Assembly: GCA_019751755.1 (NCBI GenBank)
Contig: JAIENA010000236.1
Span: 1-36,972, forward strand
Origin: Burkholderiaceae bacterium
GTDB lineage: Bacteria > Pseudomonadota > Gammaproteobacteria > Burkholderiales > Burkholderiaceae_D
Reading direction: 5' to 3'
Length of the DNA stretch: 36,972 bases
Shown in pieces: positions 9,664 through 17,810 of this stretch (position 1 is the stretch's first letter; each line of letters opens with the position of its first letter). The notes under the pieces were generated by a model. That model did no database searches, was not told where the DNA came from, and was given only the letters and a program-made list of their open reading frames with translations. The translations under genes and the position numbers were made by a program.

Positions 9664-10197
9664 TTGAAGACTGCATCCGTACCCGCTCTGGCCGTCACCG
9701 CCATGCGCTCCGCTGCCATCGCCATGGCGATCGGTATGTGCGCGCTGGCGCCGGCCTACGCGCAGTCCAAGATTGCCTGGCTCAGTACTGAGCGCATTTA
9801 TAACGAATCCCGCATGGCCAGGGCGGCCGGGGATCGGCTGGCCGAGGAATTCAGGTCGCGCGAACGCGCCGTGCAAGACTTGGCTGCCCGCCTGAAAGGC
9901 GCGGCGGAAAAGCTGGAAAAAGAATTGCCGTCCTTGGCAGAGCCCGAGCGCATCAAGCGCCAGCGCGAGTATTTCGAGCTGGACAAGGAATTCCAGCGCC
10001 GCCAGCGCGAATTCCGTGAAGATTTGAATCAGCGCACCAATGAAGAGCGCGCGATGATTTCCGACCGGGCCACACAGATCATCAAGCAGTTGGCCGCGAC
10101 CGAAGGTTACGACATCGTGCTGCAGGACGCGGTGTGGGCCAGCCCGCGCATCGACATCACCGACAAGGTGCTGGCGGCGCTGGATAAGGGCAAATGA
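9664..10197 (+). CDS. skp: OmpH/Skp-family periplasmic chaperone
   Basis: Skp is a trimeric periplasmic holdase that carries unfolded outer-membrane proteins to BamA, encoded immediately upstream. The 177-aa product has a signal peptide ending ALAPAYAQ near residue 37. A short beta core follows (KIAWLSTERIYNESRMA), then a long charged helical region (residues about 55-135, rich in Arg/Glu/Lys) that forms the tentacles, and a closing beta segment, GYDIVLQDAVWASPRIDIT. The start is TTG 9664, seven bases after GGAG; the in-frame ATG at 9703 would leave a short signal sequence and has no comparable ribosome site. Confidence 0.93.
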   Translation: MKTASVPALAVTAMRSAAIAMAIGMCALAPAYAQSKIAWLSTERIYNESRMARAAGDRLAEEFRSRERAVQDLAARLKGAAEKLEKELPSLAEPERIKRQREYFELDKEFQRRQREFREDLNQRTNEERAMISDRATQIIKQLAATEGYDIVLQDAVWASPRIDITDKVLAALDKGK

Positions 10198-10228
10198 GCG
10201 GTAGATAAACTAACACAAGGATTACCCG

Positions 10229-11269
10229 ATGGGCACTCGACTAGGAGAATTGGTCGAACGCCTGGGCGGACAGCTGGTGGGCGATGCGAACCTGGAAGTT
10301 TCCGGGATCGCGCCGCTGGCTGACGCCGGCGTTTCGCACATCAGCTTTCTCAGCAATAGCAAGTTCCGCACGCAGGCCGGCCAGTCACAGGCCGCCGCCC
10401 TGATCGTGTCGGAAAAAGATGATGAATACATCGCCGCCGTGTATCAAGGCGCGCGCATCGTTTGCAAGAATCCGTACGCCTACTTTGCCCGCGCGGCGCA
10501 GTATTTCGAGTCGCTGACGGCGATCGTCAAGCCGGCCGGGGTGCACCCGTCCGCCTTCATCGATCCGTCCGCGCAGATCGACCCCAGCGCCCATATCGGC
10601 CCCTTCGTTTCGGTGGAAGCAGGCGCCGTGATTGGCGCCGGCGTGGTGATCGAACATGGCTGCTTCATCGGGCGCGATGCCCAAATTGGCGCCGGCACGC
10701 ATTTCTTTCCCAACGTCACGTTCCAGGCGCGCTGCAAGATCGGCCAGCGTGGCATCGTCCATTCCGGCGCGGTGATCGGCACCGACGGTTTCGGCTTCGC
10801 CAATGAAGGCGGGGTCTATATCCGTATTCCGCAGACCGGCCGCGTCATTATTGGCGACGACGTCGACATCGGCGCCTCGACCACTATCGACCGTGGCGCT
10901 CTGGCTGACACCATCATCGAAGATGGCGTCAAGCTCGATAACCAGATCCAGATCGGCCACAACTGCCGCATCGGCGCCCATACCGCGATGGCCGGCTGCG
11001 TCGGCGTTGCCGGTTCCGCCATCATCGGCAAGCATTGCACTTTTGGCGGCGCCGCCATGGTGCTGGGCCACTTGACCATCGTCGACGGCGTGCACGTGTC
11101 GTCCGGTTCGATGGTGTCGCGCTCGCTGATGGAGCCGGGCCAGTACACCGGCTTTTACCCGTTGGCGAAAAATGCGGACTGGGAGAAATCGGCCGCGATT
11201 GTTCGCAATTTGCCGGGAATGCGCGATAAAATCCGCGCGCTGGAAAAAAACAGCAAGACAGATAAATAA
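10229..11269 (+). CDS. lpxD: UDP-3-O-(3-hydroxyacyl)glucosamine N-acyltransferase
   Basis: LpxD adds the second hydroxyacyl chain, from acyl-ACP, to UDP-3-O-acylglucosamine in lipid A synthesis. The 346-aa product has the N-terminal uridine-binding domain (residues about 1-100, including [12 protein letters not shown]) and a long left-handed beta helix of hexapeptide repeats (about 105-310). The catalytic His is in [13 protein letters not shown] (His244). It lies between skp and fabZ, the standard lpxD-fabZ-lpxA-lpxB order. AAGG precedes the ATG. Confidence 0.97.
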   Translation: MGTRLGELVERLGGQLVGDANLEVSGIAPLADAGVSHISFLSNSKFRTQAGQSQAAALIVSEKDDEYIAAVYQGARIVCKNPYAYFARAAQYFESLTAIVKPAGVHPSAFIDPSAQIDPSAHIGPFVSVEAGAVIGAGVVIEHGCFIGRDAQIGAGTHFFPNVTFQARCKIGQRGIVHSGAVIGTDGFGFANEGGVYIRIPQTGRVIIGDDVDIGASTTIDRGALADTIIEDGVKLDNQIQIGHNCRIGAHTAMAGCVGVAGSAIIGKHCTFGGAAMVLGHLTIVDGVHVSSGSMVSRSLMEPGQYTGFYPLAKNADWEKSAAIVRNLPGMRDKIRALEKNSKTDK

Positions 11270-11284
11270 AACCGGCTTAATGAG

Positions 11285-11320
11285 ATGACTACTGACATGA
11301 CTACTGAGATGACTACTGAA
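11285..11320 (+). repeat. Three tandem 12-bp units over the fabZ start
   Basis: ATGACTACTGAC, ATGACTACTGAG and ATGACTACTGAA follow one another without a gap (11285-11296, 11297-11308, 11309-11320). Each unit differs from the others only in its last base. All are in frame with fabZ, giving Met-Thr-Thr-Asp/Glu three times and three successive potential start codons. Confidence 0.95.
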
Positions 11321-11791
11321 ACCAAAACGATGGACATTTGCGAGATCAAAGCCTACCTGCCGCACCGCTATCCGCTGCTGCTGGTGGACCGCGTGCTGCG
11401 CTTTGAAGAAAACAAATCCATCACGGCCATCAAGAATGTCACCGTCAATGAAGAATTCTTCAACGGCCACTTCCCGCACAAGCCGGTGATGCCGGGCGTA
11501 CTGATGGTTGAAGCGCTGGCCCAGACCGCCGCGCTGCTGTCGTTTAAAACCATGGGCATCAAGCCGGACGAAAACTCGGTGGTGTATTTCGTCGGCATCG
11601 ACAATACCCGCTTCAAGCGTCCGGTCGGTCCTGGCGACCAGCTGAAAATGGACGTGGAAATCCTGCGCGTATCGCGCGGTATCTGGAAATACAAGGCCAC
11701 CGCCAGCGTCGACGGCCAAGTCGCGGTTGAAACCGAATTGATGTGCACCATCCGTAATGCAGCCGACGCGAGCAAAGCAGCGGGGCAGTAA
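11309..11791 (+). CDS. fabZ: 3-hydroxyacyl-[acyl-carrier-protein] dehydratase FabZ
   Basis: FabZ dehydrates 3-hydroxyacyl-ACP to trans-2-enoyl-ACP in fatty-acid elongation. It competes with LpxA/LpxD for the same hydroxyacyl-ACP, which explains its place among the lpx genes. The hot-dog fold is seen as [18 protein letters not shown], then [20 protein letters not shown] with the catalytic His, and the Glu of VEALAQ. I chose ATG 11309 because [14 protein letters not shown] then aligns in length with known FabZ N-termini (160 aa). The in-frame ATGs at 11285 and 11297 belong to the same tandem repeat and add 8 or 4 residues; ATG 11330 is also possible. None has a clear Shine-Dalgarno sequence. 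Confidence 0.95.
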   Translation: MTTETKTMDICEIKAYLPHRYPLLLVDRVLRFEENKSITAIKNVTVNEEFFNGHFPHKPVMPGVLMVEALAQTAALLSFKTMGIKPDENSVVYFVGIDNTRFKRPVGPGDQLKMDVEILRVSRGIWKYKATASVDGQVAVETELMCTIRNAADASKAAGQ

Positions 11792-12582
11792 TGAGCAATA
11801 TTCATCCCACCGCGATCGTCGACCCCAAGGCGCAGCTCGATAGCAGCGTCACGGTCGGCGCGTACTCCGTCATCGGCCCGAACGTGTCGATCGCGGCCGG
11901 CACCAAGGTCGGCCCGCACGTGGTGATTGACGGCTACACGACGATTGGCCGCGACAATGAACTGTTCCAGTTCTCGTCGATCGGTGCACCGCCGCAAGAC
12001 AAGAAGTGGAAGGGCGAGCCGACCCGCCTGGAAATCGGCGACCGTAACACGATTCGGGAATTCTGCACCTTCAATACCGGCACGGTGCAGGACAAGGGCG
12101 TGACCAGGCTGGGGAACGACAACTGGATTTCGGCCTACGTACACCTGGCGCACGACTGCGTGGTGGGCAACCACACGATCTTCTCGAACAACGCGCAGAT
12201 CGCCGGCCACGTCGAAATCGGCGACCACGTGATCATGAGCGGCTTCGCCAATGTGCACCAGTTCTGCAAGATTGGCGCCCACGCCTTTGTCGGCATGAGC
12301 ACCAGCCTGACGCAGGACGTGCCGCCGTTTGTTTTGTTGAACGGCAATCCGGCCGCCGCCCACGGCGTCAATATCGAAGGTCTGAAACGCCGTGGTTTTA
12401 CGCGGGAGCAGATCAATGCGATCCGCACCGCGTATAAAATCCTGTACCGTTCCGGGCTGACGCTGGAAGAGGCCAAGGCGGCCATGCTGGCGCAGGAACA
12501 GGCGTTGACGGAAGACGTCGCGCAGCACGCGCGCGCCATGCGTGAATTCCTCGAGTTGTCGACCCGTGGCATCGTCCGCTGA
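11791..12582 (+). CDS. lpxA: UDP-N-acetylglucosamine acyltransferase
   Basis: LpxA makes the first lipid A intermediate by moving a 3-hydroxyacyl chain from ACP to UDP-GlcNAc O-3. The 263-aa product has the usual length. It shows hexapeptide-repeat beta helix from residue 1 ([20 protein letters not shown]) to about 185, the catalytic His121 in [11 protein letters not shown], and a helical C-terminal domain from about 190. The ATG overlaps the fabZ TAA by one base, implying coupled translation. Confidence 0.97.
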   Translation: MSNIHPTAIVDPKAQLDSSVTVGAYSVIGPNVSIAAGTKVGPHVVIDGYTTIGRDNELFQFSSIGAPPQDKKWKGEPTRLEIGDRNTIREFCTFNTGTVQDKGVTRLGNDNWISAYVHLAHDCVVGNHTIFSNNAQIAGHVEIGDHVIMSGFANVHQFCKIGAHAFVGMSTSLTQDVPPFVLLNGNPAAAHGVNIEGLKRRGFTREQINAIRTAYKILYRSGLTLEEAKAAMLAQEQALTEDVAQHARAMREFLELSTRGIVR

Positions 12583-12604
12583 TAGCGCCGCCGGTGGCGT
12601 CGCG

Positions 12605-13789
12605 ATGACCGCTGCGATCAACGCCGCGGACCATGCCCGCGAGCGCGCCAAGATGGCGATCGCGCTGGCGGCAGGCGAGCCGTCCGGCGATGTGCTGGCG
12701 GCGCGTTTGCTGTCGGGCTTGCGGCCGCACTTGCCGGACGCGCGCTTCCACGGCATCGGCGGTCCCGCGATGGCGCAGTACGGCTTTGAGTCGCACTGGC
12801 CGATGGACAAGCTGACGGTGCGCGGCCTGCTGGCCGTGATTCCGCGTTACCGAGAGATCAAGGGCATCCAGAATGCGCTGCGCGACCAGTTGCTGGCCGA
12901 GCGGCCGGCCTGCTTTATCGGCGCCGATTATCCGGGCTTTAATCTTGGCCTGGAAATGCAGTTAAAAGCGGCCGGGATCCCGACCATCCACTATATCGGC
13001 CCGCAAATCTGGGCCTGGCGCGGTGGCCGCATCAAGAAAATCATCAAGGCCGTGTCGCACATGCTGGTGGTGTTCCCGTTTGAAGAGGAAATCTACCGCA
13101 AGGCCGGCGTGCCGGTCAGCTATGTTGGCCATCCGATGGCCGAGCTGGTGCCATTGGCCATCGACGAAGGCGCGGCGCGCCGTCAATTGGGGCTGCCGGA
13201 AGACGCCAATGTCGTCACGCTGATGCCGGGCAGCCGCATGTCGGAACTGAAGTACAACACGGCGGCCTTTGTCGGCGCCGCGAAATTGCTGCAAAAACGC
13301 GACCGTTCGCTGCGCTTCGTGGCGCCGATGGCCGGTGAGCGCCAGCGCCAGATGTTCTTGCAGATGGTGGCGCAGGCCGGCTTGCAGGATGTCGACATCA
13401 CCTTGCTCGACGGCCAGTCGCATACCGCGATCGCCGCCGCCGACGCGGTGCTGGTGGCGTCTGGCACCGCGACGCTGGAAGTGGCGCTGCACAAGAAACC
13501 GATGGTAATTGCCTACAAGATGATGGCGCTGGAATGGCAGATTTTGCGCCACTTTGGCTATCAGCCCTGGATCGGCCTGCCGAACATCCTGGAGCGTGCC
13601 TTCGTGGTGCCGGAATTGCTGCAGGACGACGCCAACCCGCAACAGTTGGCCGACGCCATGTGGAAACAATTAACCGATGCGCCGCACCGTTTGCAACTGG
13701 CGGAGCGCTTCACGGCGATGCACCACAGCTTGCTGCGCAACAGTGCGCAAGAGAGCGCCGCGGCCGTGATGAAAGTGATTGGACAGTGA
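12605..13789 (+). CDS. lpxB: Lipid A disaccharide synthase
   Basis: LpxB is the GT19 glycosyltransferase that joins UDP-2,3-diacylglucosamine to lipid X to give the disaccharide 1-phosphate, at the inner face of the inner membrane. The product (394 aa) shows the family N-terminus [37 protein letters not shown] stretch and the C-terminal domain [12 protein letters not shown] and [12 protein letters not shown] follow. The start is uncertain. ATG 12605 follows lpxA by 22 bases, ATG 12653 gives the shortest family-like N-terminus, and a GTG at 12542 would overlap lpxA. The stop overlaps the rnhB start by one base. Confidence 0.95.
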   Translation: MTAAINAADHARERAKMAIALAAGEPSGDVLAARLLSGLRPHLPDARFHGIGGPAMAQYGFESHWPMDKLTVRGLLAVIPRYREIKGIQNALRDQLLAERPACFIGADYPGFNLGLEMQLKAAGIPTIHYIGPQIWAWRGGRIKKIIKAVSHMLVVFPFEEEIYRKAGVPVSYVGHPMAELVPLAIDEGAARRQLGLPEDANVVTLMPGSRMSELKYNTAAFVGAAKLLQKRDRSLRFVAPMAGERQRQMFLQMVAQAGLQDVDITLLDGQSHTAIAAADAVLVASGTATLEVALHKKPMVIAYKMMALEWQILRHFGYQPWIGLPNILERAFVVPELLQDDANPQQLADAMWKQLTDAPHRLQLAERFTAMHHSLLRNSAQESAAAVMKVIGQ

Positions 13790-14418
13790 TGACGACCCCG
13801 CAACCAGGCTTGTTTGACAACTTGCCCTATTCGCCCGACGCCATTATTTGCGGTGTCGATGAAGCGGGGCGCGGGCCATTGGCCGGCCCGGTGTTTGCCG
13901 CCGCCGTGATCCTCGATCCGGCGCGGCCGATCCCGGGCTTGCGCGACTCGAAAAAGCTGACCGAGGCCAGACGTGATGAACTGGCGCCGTTGATCCGCGC
14001 CCATGCGCTGGCGTGGGCCGTGGCCCAGGCGTCGGAAGCGGAAATCGACAAGATCAATATCTTGCAAGCGTCGATGCTGGCCATGCGCCGTGCCGTCGAA
14101 GCGTTGTCGGTGACGCCGACGCTGGCGCTGATCGATGGCAACCGCTGCCCGGTCATGAAAATCCAGGCCATCGCCATTATCGGCGGCGACGACAAGGAGG
14201 AAGCGATTTCCGCCGCGTCGATCCTGGCGAAAACCGCGCGTGACGCTGCCTTGGTGGAGTTGCACGCGCTGTATCCCGACTATGCGTTCGACCAGCACAA
14301 GGGCTATGGCACCGCCTTGCACCTCGAACGCCTGAAATTGCACGGGCCGTCGCCGGTGCACCGGCGCTCGTTTGCCCCGGTGCGGCAAGCGTTGATGCTG
14401 CGCGACCTGCTGTCTTGA
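13789..14418 (+). CDS. rnhB: Ribonuclease HII
   Basis: RNase HII cleaves 5' of ribonucleotides embedded in DNA and RNA in hybrids. The 209-aa product carries the type 2 RNase H site: [15 protein letters not shown] with Asp24 and Glu25, IDGNRCP with a further acidic residue near residue 115, and the [13 protein letters not shown] stretch. The frame is open well upstream, but ATG 13789 (TGATG overlap with lpxB) is the family start. It closes the lpx cluster, a conserved placing with no known functional link. Confidence 0.96.
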   Translation: MTTPQPGLFDNLPYSPDAIICGVDEAGRGPLAGPVFAAAVILDPARPIPGLRDSKKLTEARRDELAPLIRAHALAWAVAQASEAEIDKINILQASMLAMRRAVEALSVTPTLALIDGNRCPVMKIQAIAIIGGDDKEEAISAASILAKTARDAALVELHALYPDYAFDQHKGYGTALHLERLKLHGPSPVHRRSFAPVRQALMLRDLLS

Positions 14419-14424
14419 CGTACC

Positions 14425-14475
14425 CCCGTCACGCCGTGACGGGCTTTCCACTACTGGCCTCCCGCTGCCGGGAGG
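14425..14475 (+). promoter_or_regulatory. Two hairpins in the leader of the RNA methyltransferase gene
   Basis: CCCGTCA (14425-14431) pairs with TGACGGG (14437-14443), and CCTCCC (14458-14463) pairs with GGGAGG (14470-14475). The GGGAG arm could instead pair with CTCCC at 14485-14489, right before the ATG at 14491. There is no T tract, so they are not obvious intrinsic terminators; they may mark the 3' end of rnhB mRNA or influence translation of the next gene. Confidence 0.5.
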
Positions 14476-14490
14476 AGTCCAGGGCTCCCT

Positions 14491-15276
14491 ATGAAAACAA
14501 TCACGTCGCGCGATAACGCGCAATACAAAGAACTCAAACACCTCGCCACCAGTGCGCAGGCGCGCAAGAAAGCCGGGCGCACGCTGCTCGACGGCGTGCA
14601 CCTGGCGCAAGCCTGGCTGGAATTGCGCGGCTTGCCCGAGCAGTGCATCGTCGCGGAATCCGCGTTGAACCATGCGGAAGTGGCCGCTATCGTCGCGCAA
14701 GTGCAGCAGGCGCACGGCCATATCCTGGCCCTGCCGGACGCGCTGTACCACGCGCTGTCGCAAGTCGAGCACGGGGTCGGCGTACTGTTTTTGGTGGAAA
14801 CACCGCACAAGGCGCAACCGGACAGCCTGGCCGTCAATGCGGTCTTGCTGGACAATGTGCAAGACCCCGGCAATGTCGGTTCGATCCTGCGCAGCGCCGC
14901 CGCCGCCGGTATCAAGCAAGTCTTTTGCAGCGCCGGCAGTGCGTTTTGCTGGTCGCCCAAAGTCTTGCGCGCCGCCATGGGCGCCCATTTTGTTCTGGAC
15001 ATCTTTGAAAACGTGGATTTGCCGGCGCTGGTCGCCGGGTCCGGCATTCCCGTGTTGGCCACCAGCGGCTACGCCACCAAGACCTTGTATGAACTCGACC
15101 TGAAGCGTCCGGTGGCGTGGATCTTTGGCCATGAAGGGCAGGGCGTTTCCGATGCCTTGCTGTCGGGGGCTTCGCAGACCGTGGTCATTCCCCACCTCGG
15201 CAAAGTGGAATCGCTCAATGTCGCGGCGTGTGCGGCAGTATGCTTTTTTGAGCAAGTCAGGCAGAATCAGGGTTAA
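14491..15276 (+). CDS. TrmH/SpoU-family RNA 2'-O-methyltransferase
   Basis: The 261-aa product is a SPOUT-class S-adenosylmethionine-dependent methyltransferase that probably modifies a ribose in rRNA or tRNA. An N-terminal substrate-binding domain (residues about 1-95, ITSRDNAQYKELKHLA, KAGRTLLDGVHL) precedes the trefoil-knot catalytic domain. That domain shows the three SpoU motifs: DNVQDPGNVGSILRSAAAAG (about 128-147), IFGHEGQGVS (about 211-220) and IPHLGKVESLNVAACAA (about 231-247). The domain layout suits RlmB/TsnR-like 23S rRNA enzymes, but the target nucleotide cannot be read from sequence. It stands alone between rnhB and a signalling gene. AGGG six bases before the ATG is the likely ribosome site. 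Confidence 0.9.
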   Translation: MKTITSRDNAQYKELKHLATSAQARKKAGRTLLDGVHLAQAWLELRGLPEQCIVAESALNHAEVAAIVAQVQQAHGHILALPDALYHALSQVEHGVGVLFLVETPHKAQPDSLAVNAVLLDNVQDPGNVGSILRSAAAAGIKQVFCSAGSAFCWSPKVLRAAMGAHFVLDIFENVDLPALVAGSGIPVLATSGYATKTLYELDLKRPVAWIFGHEGQGVSDALLSGASQTVVIPHLGKVESLNVAACAAVCFFEQVRQNQG

Positions 15277-15339
15277 GAAGTTGATACAAGTCAATTAAGT
15301 AAGTACGCATACATTCTTGGTACTGACTTAGCTGTCCCT

Positions 15340-15355
15340 GGAGCGTCGGAGCGTC
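15340..15355 (+). repeat. Tandem 8-bp duplication of the ribosome-binding site
   Basis: GGAGCGTC occurs twice in a row (15340-15347 and 15348-15355). The second GGAG is six bases from the ATG at 15358 and so is well placed as the Shine-Dalgarno sequence; the first lies eight bases further upstream. Confidence 0.7.
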
Positions 15356-15357
15356 GA

Positions 15358-16554
15358 ATGGAACTATCTGAGTTGAATTTCCTGGTCGCGGAAGGCGATG
15401 CGGCGCAGCGCGAGGCCTTGGTTGCAATGTTGCAACGCTTGGGCGCCGCCCACGTGGCCGACGCGCCGGATGGTCACGCGGTATTGCGCCACCTGTCGTC
15501 CGGCATGGCGCCGCCGACCGATATTGCCCTGCTGGACCTGGCGCTACCCGGCGTCGATGCGCTCGAATTGATCCGCCGCCTGGCGGAAATGGGTTCGACG
15601 GTCGGGGTTATTGTTGCAGGTGCGCAAAAAGCCGATGTGCTGTTTTCGATCGAAACCATGGCCCAGGCGTATGGCGTGAACCTGCTGGGGGCGATTGCCA
15701 AGCCTGCCGGCGAACAACGCATCAAAGCGCTGATCGACCATTATGCGCCGTTGGAACAACGCGCCCGCAACCAGGCGGCACCCACCTTTGGCTTTACCGA
15801 AGTCGGCCGTGGATTACAGTCGCGCGAATTCGATCCATTCTTCCAGCCTAAAATCGAATTGGAAACAGGCCAAGTAAAAGGCCTGGAAATGTTTGCGCGC
15901 TGGCGCCATCCGCAGCATGGAATTTTAGGCCCGGCATCATTTATGCCGGCGCTGGAACAGCATCATCGGATCGATTTTCTCGACTGGTCAATGATCGAGA
16001 AAACCGTGGTGGCATGCCGTACCTTGCATGATCAGGGTATTCCAATTTCCTTTTCCGTCAATGTCGATCAGGCCACATTGGCGCACCCGCAGTTTATTGC
16101 GCAAATCACCGCTTGCCTGCAGCGTCATCGTATCCTGGCCGATTATATTACGTTTGAAATGACGGAATCATCGGTCTTGTCGGCGGAGCCGCATTTTCTT
16201 GAACGTTTATTGCGTTTGCGGATGCAGGGCTTTGGATTGGCAATTGATGACTACGGTACCGGGCGCTCCAATTTGCAATTGCTGGCTGCCGTGCCTTTTA
16301 CGGAATTAAAAATCGACCGCAGTTTTGTCGATGGTGCATCCAAAAAACGGGCAATCAGCACAGTATTAAAGTCTTGCCTGCTGCTGGCCCGCAGTCTGGA
16401 GCGCAAATCTGTTGCGGTCGGGGTGGAAACCAAACAGGATTGGGATTTCCTGCAAGGTCTGGGTTGCACCTATGCGCAAGGGTATTACATCGCCAAGCCG
16501 ATGCCGGTGGAAGAATTTCCCGACTGGCTCAATGACTGGCGCCAGTTCTTTTAA
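15358..16554 (+). CDS. Receiver-EAL protein, probable cyclic di-GMP phosphodiesterase
   Basis: The 398-aa product joins a response-regulator receiver (residues about 5-125) to an EAL domain (about 150-390), the layout of RocR-type regulators that hydrolyse cyclic di-GMP. In the receiver the phospho-acceptor is probably Asp60 (LLDLALPG) and the conserved Lys is Lys115 (AKPAGE). The usual Ser/Thr after strand 4 is not seen (VIVAGAQ), so phosphorylation switching may be altered. The EAL signature reads EMFAR (Glu177) instead of ExLxR. The other catalytic-site residues are visible: FSVNVDQ, EMTESS, IDDYGTG, LKIDR, GVET and AQGYYIAKP. Activity is therefore plausible. No partner histidine kinase is adjacent. 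Confidence 0.9.
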   Translation: MELSELNFLVAEGDAAQREALVAMLQRLGAAHVADAPDGHAVLRHLSSGMAPPTDIALLDLALPGVDALELIRRLAEMGSTVGVIVAGAQKADVLFSIETMAQAYGVNLLGAIAKPAGEQRIKALIDHYAPLEQRARNQAAPTFGFTEVGRGLQSREFDPFFQPKIELETGQVKGLEMFARWRHPQHGILGPASFMPALEQHHRIDFLDWSMIEKTVVACRTLHDQGIPISFSVNVDQATLAHPQFIAQITACLQRHRILADYITFEMTESSVLSAEPHFLERLLRLRMQGFGLAIDDYGTGRSNLQLLAAVPFTELKIDRSFVDGASKKRAISTVLKSCLLLARSLERKSVAVGVETKQDWDFLQGLGCTYAQGYYIAKPMPVEEFPDWLNDWRQFF

Positions 16555-16580
16555 ATACACGGGATTCCCCCTGATTATCG

Positions 16581-16611
16581 ACGCCGGCATGCGCACGCTG
16601 CCGGCGTTTTT
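16581..16611 (+). terminator. Intrinsic terminator after the receiver-EAL gene
   Basis: ACGCCGGCA (16581-16589) pairs perfectly with TGCCGGCGT (16599-16607), followed by a T tract to 16611. It belongs to the plus-strand transcript. Confidence 0.88.
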
Positions 16612-16748
16612 CTTTCTATAAATCCTGTCTATACAAATAATGCGTAAACGGCGTTTTTGCGTGATTTTTATGCCAATATTTAGCGTGATCGTGCCAGATC
16701 CTGTTGCAGTTAGCCCAAGAGGGGAGCAGTGGCGACAGGTACCGGCGT

Positions 16749-16780
16749 AAAAAAGCCCGCCGGCTTGCGCCTGGCGGGCT
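16749..16780 (-). terminator. Intrinsic terminator after ppsR
   Basis: On the minus strand AGCCCGCC (16780-16773) pairs with GGCGGGCT (16761-16754), followed by six T residues (16754-16749). It lies about 20 bases beyond the ppsR stop. Confidence 0.9.
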
Positions 16781-16800
16781 GTCGTGACGGTTGATTGGAA

Positions 16801-17652
16801 TCAGTAATCGCGGCGATTCGGTTTGATTTCCTGCAAGATCGTGGTGGATATTTCCTCGATCGACTTGGTGGTGGATGACAGCCAGCGGATGCCTTCGCGC
16901 TTCATCATGAATTCCGCCTCGTTGACTTCATAGCGGCAATTTTCAATTGACGCATATTTGCTGCCGGCGCGGCGTTCATGGCGGATTTCCGACAGGCGTT
17001 CCGGTGAAATACTGAGGCCAAAGATCTTTGTTTTAAAGGCGTATAAAGCCGATGGTAATTTGCCGCGTTCGAAATCATCAGGGATCAACGGATAATTGGC
17101 CGCCTTGATGCCATATTGCATGGCCAGATATAAACTGGTCGGGGTTTTGCCGGAGCGGGATACCCCCACCAGGATGACATCGGCCGATGCCAGGTTTTTA
17201 TGTGATTGGCCATCGTCATGTGCCAGCGAGAAATTAATCGCCTCGATTCGGTTTTTATATTCCTCGCTATCGACGATATTATGTGATCGGCCTATCGTGT
17301 GCGTCGATTTGACACCCAATTCGCTTTCCAGTGGCGCCACAAAGGTCTGAATCAAATCCATGTGCATCGCATGGGCGCGCTGGATCACTTCCGATAGTTC
17401 GGTTTTAACCAAGGTCGAAAACACAATCGGACGCTGGCCATCGGCAATGGCCGCCTCATTGATTTTGCGGACCGCTTCATACGCTTTATCGAGCGTGTCG
17501 ATAAAAGGCAAACGGACCTGGCGGAAGCGTAAATCGAACTGGGTCAACACCGAGTGGCCAAAGGTCTCGGCCGTGATGCCGGTACCGTCCGAAACAAAGA
17601 AAACCGTGCGGGCGGCTTCGGGCAGGGGCGCGGGTCGTTGCTCTTGCGTCAT
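16801..17652 (-). CDS. ppsR: PEP synthetase regulatory protein (bifunctional kinase/pyrophosphorylase)
   Basis: PpsR switches PEP synthase off by ADP-dependent phosphorylation of a threonine and on by phosphate-dependent dephosphorylation; its target ppsA is divergently encoded next door. The product shows the DUF299 family features. The N-terminus has [20 protein letters not shown], the middle has [20 protein letters not shown], and a P-loop, [15 protein letters not shown], lies at about residue 150. [18 protein letters not shown] follows. I chose ATG 17652 (283 aa); a TTG at 17667 would add five residues. Neither has a strong ribosome site. Confidence 0.95.
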   Translation of the reverse strand: MTQEQRPAPLPEAARTVFFVSDGTGITAETFGHSVLTQFDLRFRQVRLPFIDTLDKAYEAVRKINEAAIADGQRPIVFSTLVKTELSEVIQRAHAMHMDLIQTFVAPLESELGVKSTHTIGRSHNIVDSEEYKNRIEAINFSLAHDDGQSHKNLASADVILVGVSRSGKTPTSLYLAMQYGIKAANYPLIPDDFERGKLPSALYAFKTKIFGLSISPERLSEIRHERRAGSKYASIENCRYEVNEAEFMMKREGIRWLSSTTKSIEEISTTILQEIKPNRRDY

Positions 17653-17810
17653 AGTAGTATTACTCAATCTAATAATTGTGAATCGTCAATTTGCGCTATA
17701 GGCTGTAGAATGGCACGCAACGGTACGATTGTGCTGCACAGCGTCAAGAATAACAAGAACACAGCTCGAGGCAGCCACCAACAAGTTTCTATCATCAGTA
17801 AGGTGTCTCT

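Noticed and set aside
16612..16748. AT-rich stretch between the two facing terminators as an sRNA or small gene
   Set aside because: No promoter with both elements, no stable fold and no open frame with a ribosome site were seen.
17653..17810. Possible sigma-54 promoter (TGGCACGCAACGGT) and Cra-like site between ppsR and ppsA
   Set aside because: The -24 half fits (TGGCAC) but the -12 half lacks the needed GC of TTGC, and no Cra palindrome is present.
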